Part shown: positions 14,430 through 14,445 of the stretch, piece by piece
Layout of the letters: every line of letters starts with the position of its first letter
How positions within the stretch are numbered: position 1 is the stretch's first letter
Source: CAYNST01 sp964399955
GTDB taxonomy: Bacteria; Pseudomonadota; Gammaproteobacteria; Pseudomonadales; Cellvibrionaceae
Assembly (NCBI GenBank): GCA_964399955.1
Contig: CAYNST010000088.1
Span: 1 to 14,445 of the forward strand
Length of the DNA stretch: 14,445 nt
Direction: 5' to 3'
The notes under the pieces: model-generated
Databases searched by the model: none
Told to the model about the DNA's origin: nothing
What the model saw: the letters and a program-made list of their open reading frames with translations, nothing else
Translations under genes and position numbers: made by a program

Positions 14430-14445
14430 GGGCGGAGTCTCTAGG

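Overview
The window looks like chromosomal DNA from a gammaproteobacterium, probably marine or environmental. It is moderately GC-rich, it has a sigma-54 activator with a matching -24/-12 promoter, and its gene families (NtrC-class regulator, DUF4168, DUF326, DUF748, PhnD/PhnC/PhnE-like transporter) are common in pseudomonad- and Marinobacter-like bacteria. The genus cannot be fixed from the sequence alone. No rRNA, tRNA, CRISPR array or intact insertion sequence was found.

Left end (1-1620), accessory and partly decayed: the 5' part of a DUF3224 gene, a small VOC/glyoxalase-like gene and a frameshifted acetyltransferase (GNAT) remnant, all on the minus strand. After them come about 600 bases without an intact gene, holding palindromes, a G12 run and a short ORF interrupted by an amber codon. 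This stretch is more AT-rich and looser than the rest.

Centre-left (1621-5215), the most coherent unit: a membrane histidine kinase, an NtrC-class response regulator, then a small secreted DUF4168 protein. Between regulator and DUF4168 gene lies a near-consensus sigma-54 promoter (4704-4719). It is preceded by two similar 17-bp sites 44 bp apart (4570-4586, 4614-4630) that look like the regulator's upstream activating sites. A strong hairpin terminator follows the DUF4168 gene. The layout suggests a self-contained envelope-stress circuit, analogous in logic to ZraS-ZraR-ZraP but with a different effector family.

Centre (5414-6991), minus strand: a cysteine-rich cytosolic copper-storage-like four-helix bundle protein (DUF326/Csp3 type) and a single-span DUF748/AsmA-like envelope protein.

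Centre-right (7166-11203), minus strand: a 1345-residue membrane protein of unknown function. It has its own TATAAT promoter element upstream and a GC-rich hairpin just after its stop. It is internally duplicated: each half is a signal-like segment, a beta-rich extracytoplasmic domain and a group of four membrane helices.

Right end (11425-14429), minus strand: a compact ABC importer operon of binding protein, ATPase and fused double permease. The binding protein is PhnD-like and resembles the subgroup annotated as putative selenate transporters. The operon promoter and its upstream neighbours lie beyond the window.
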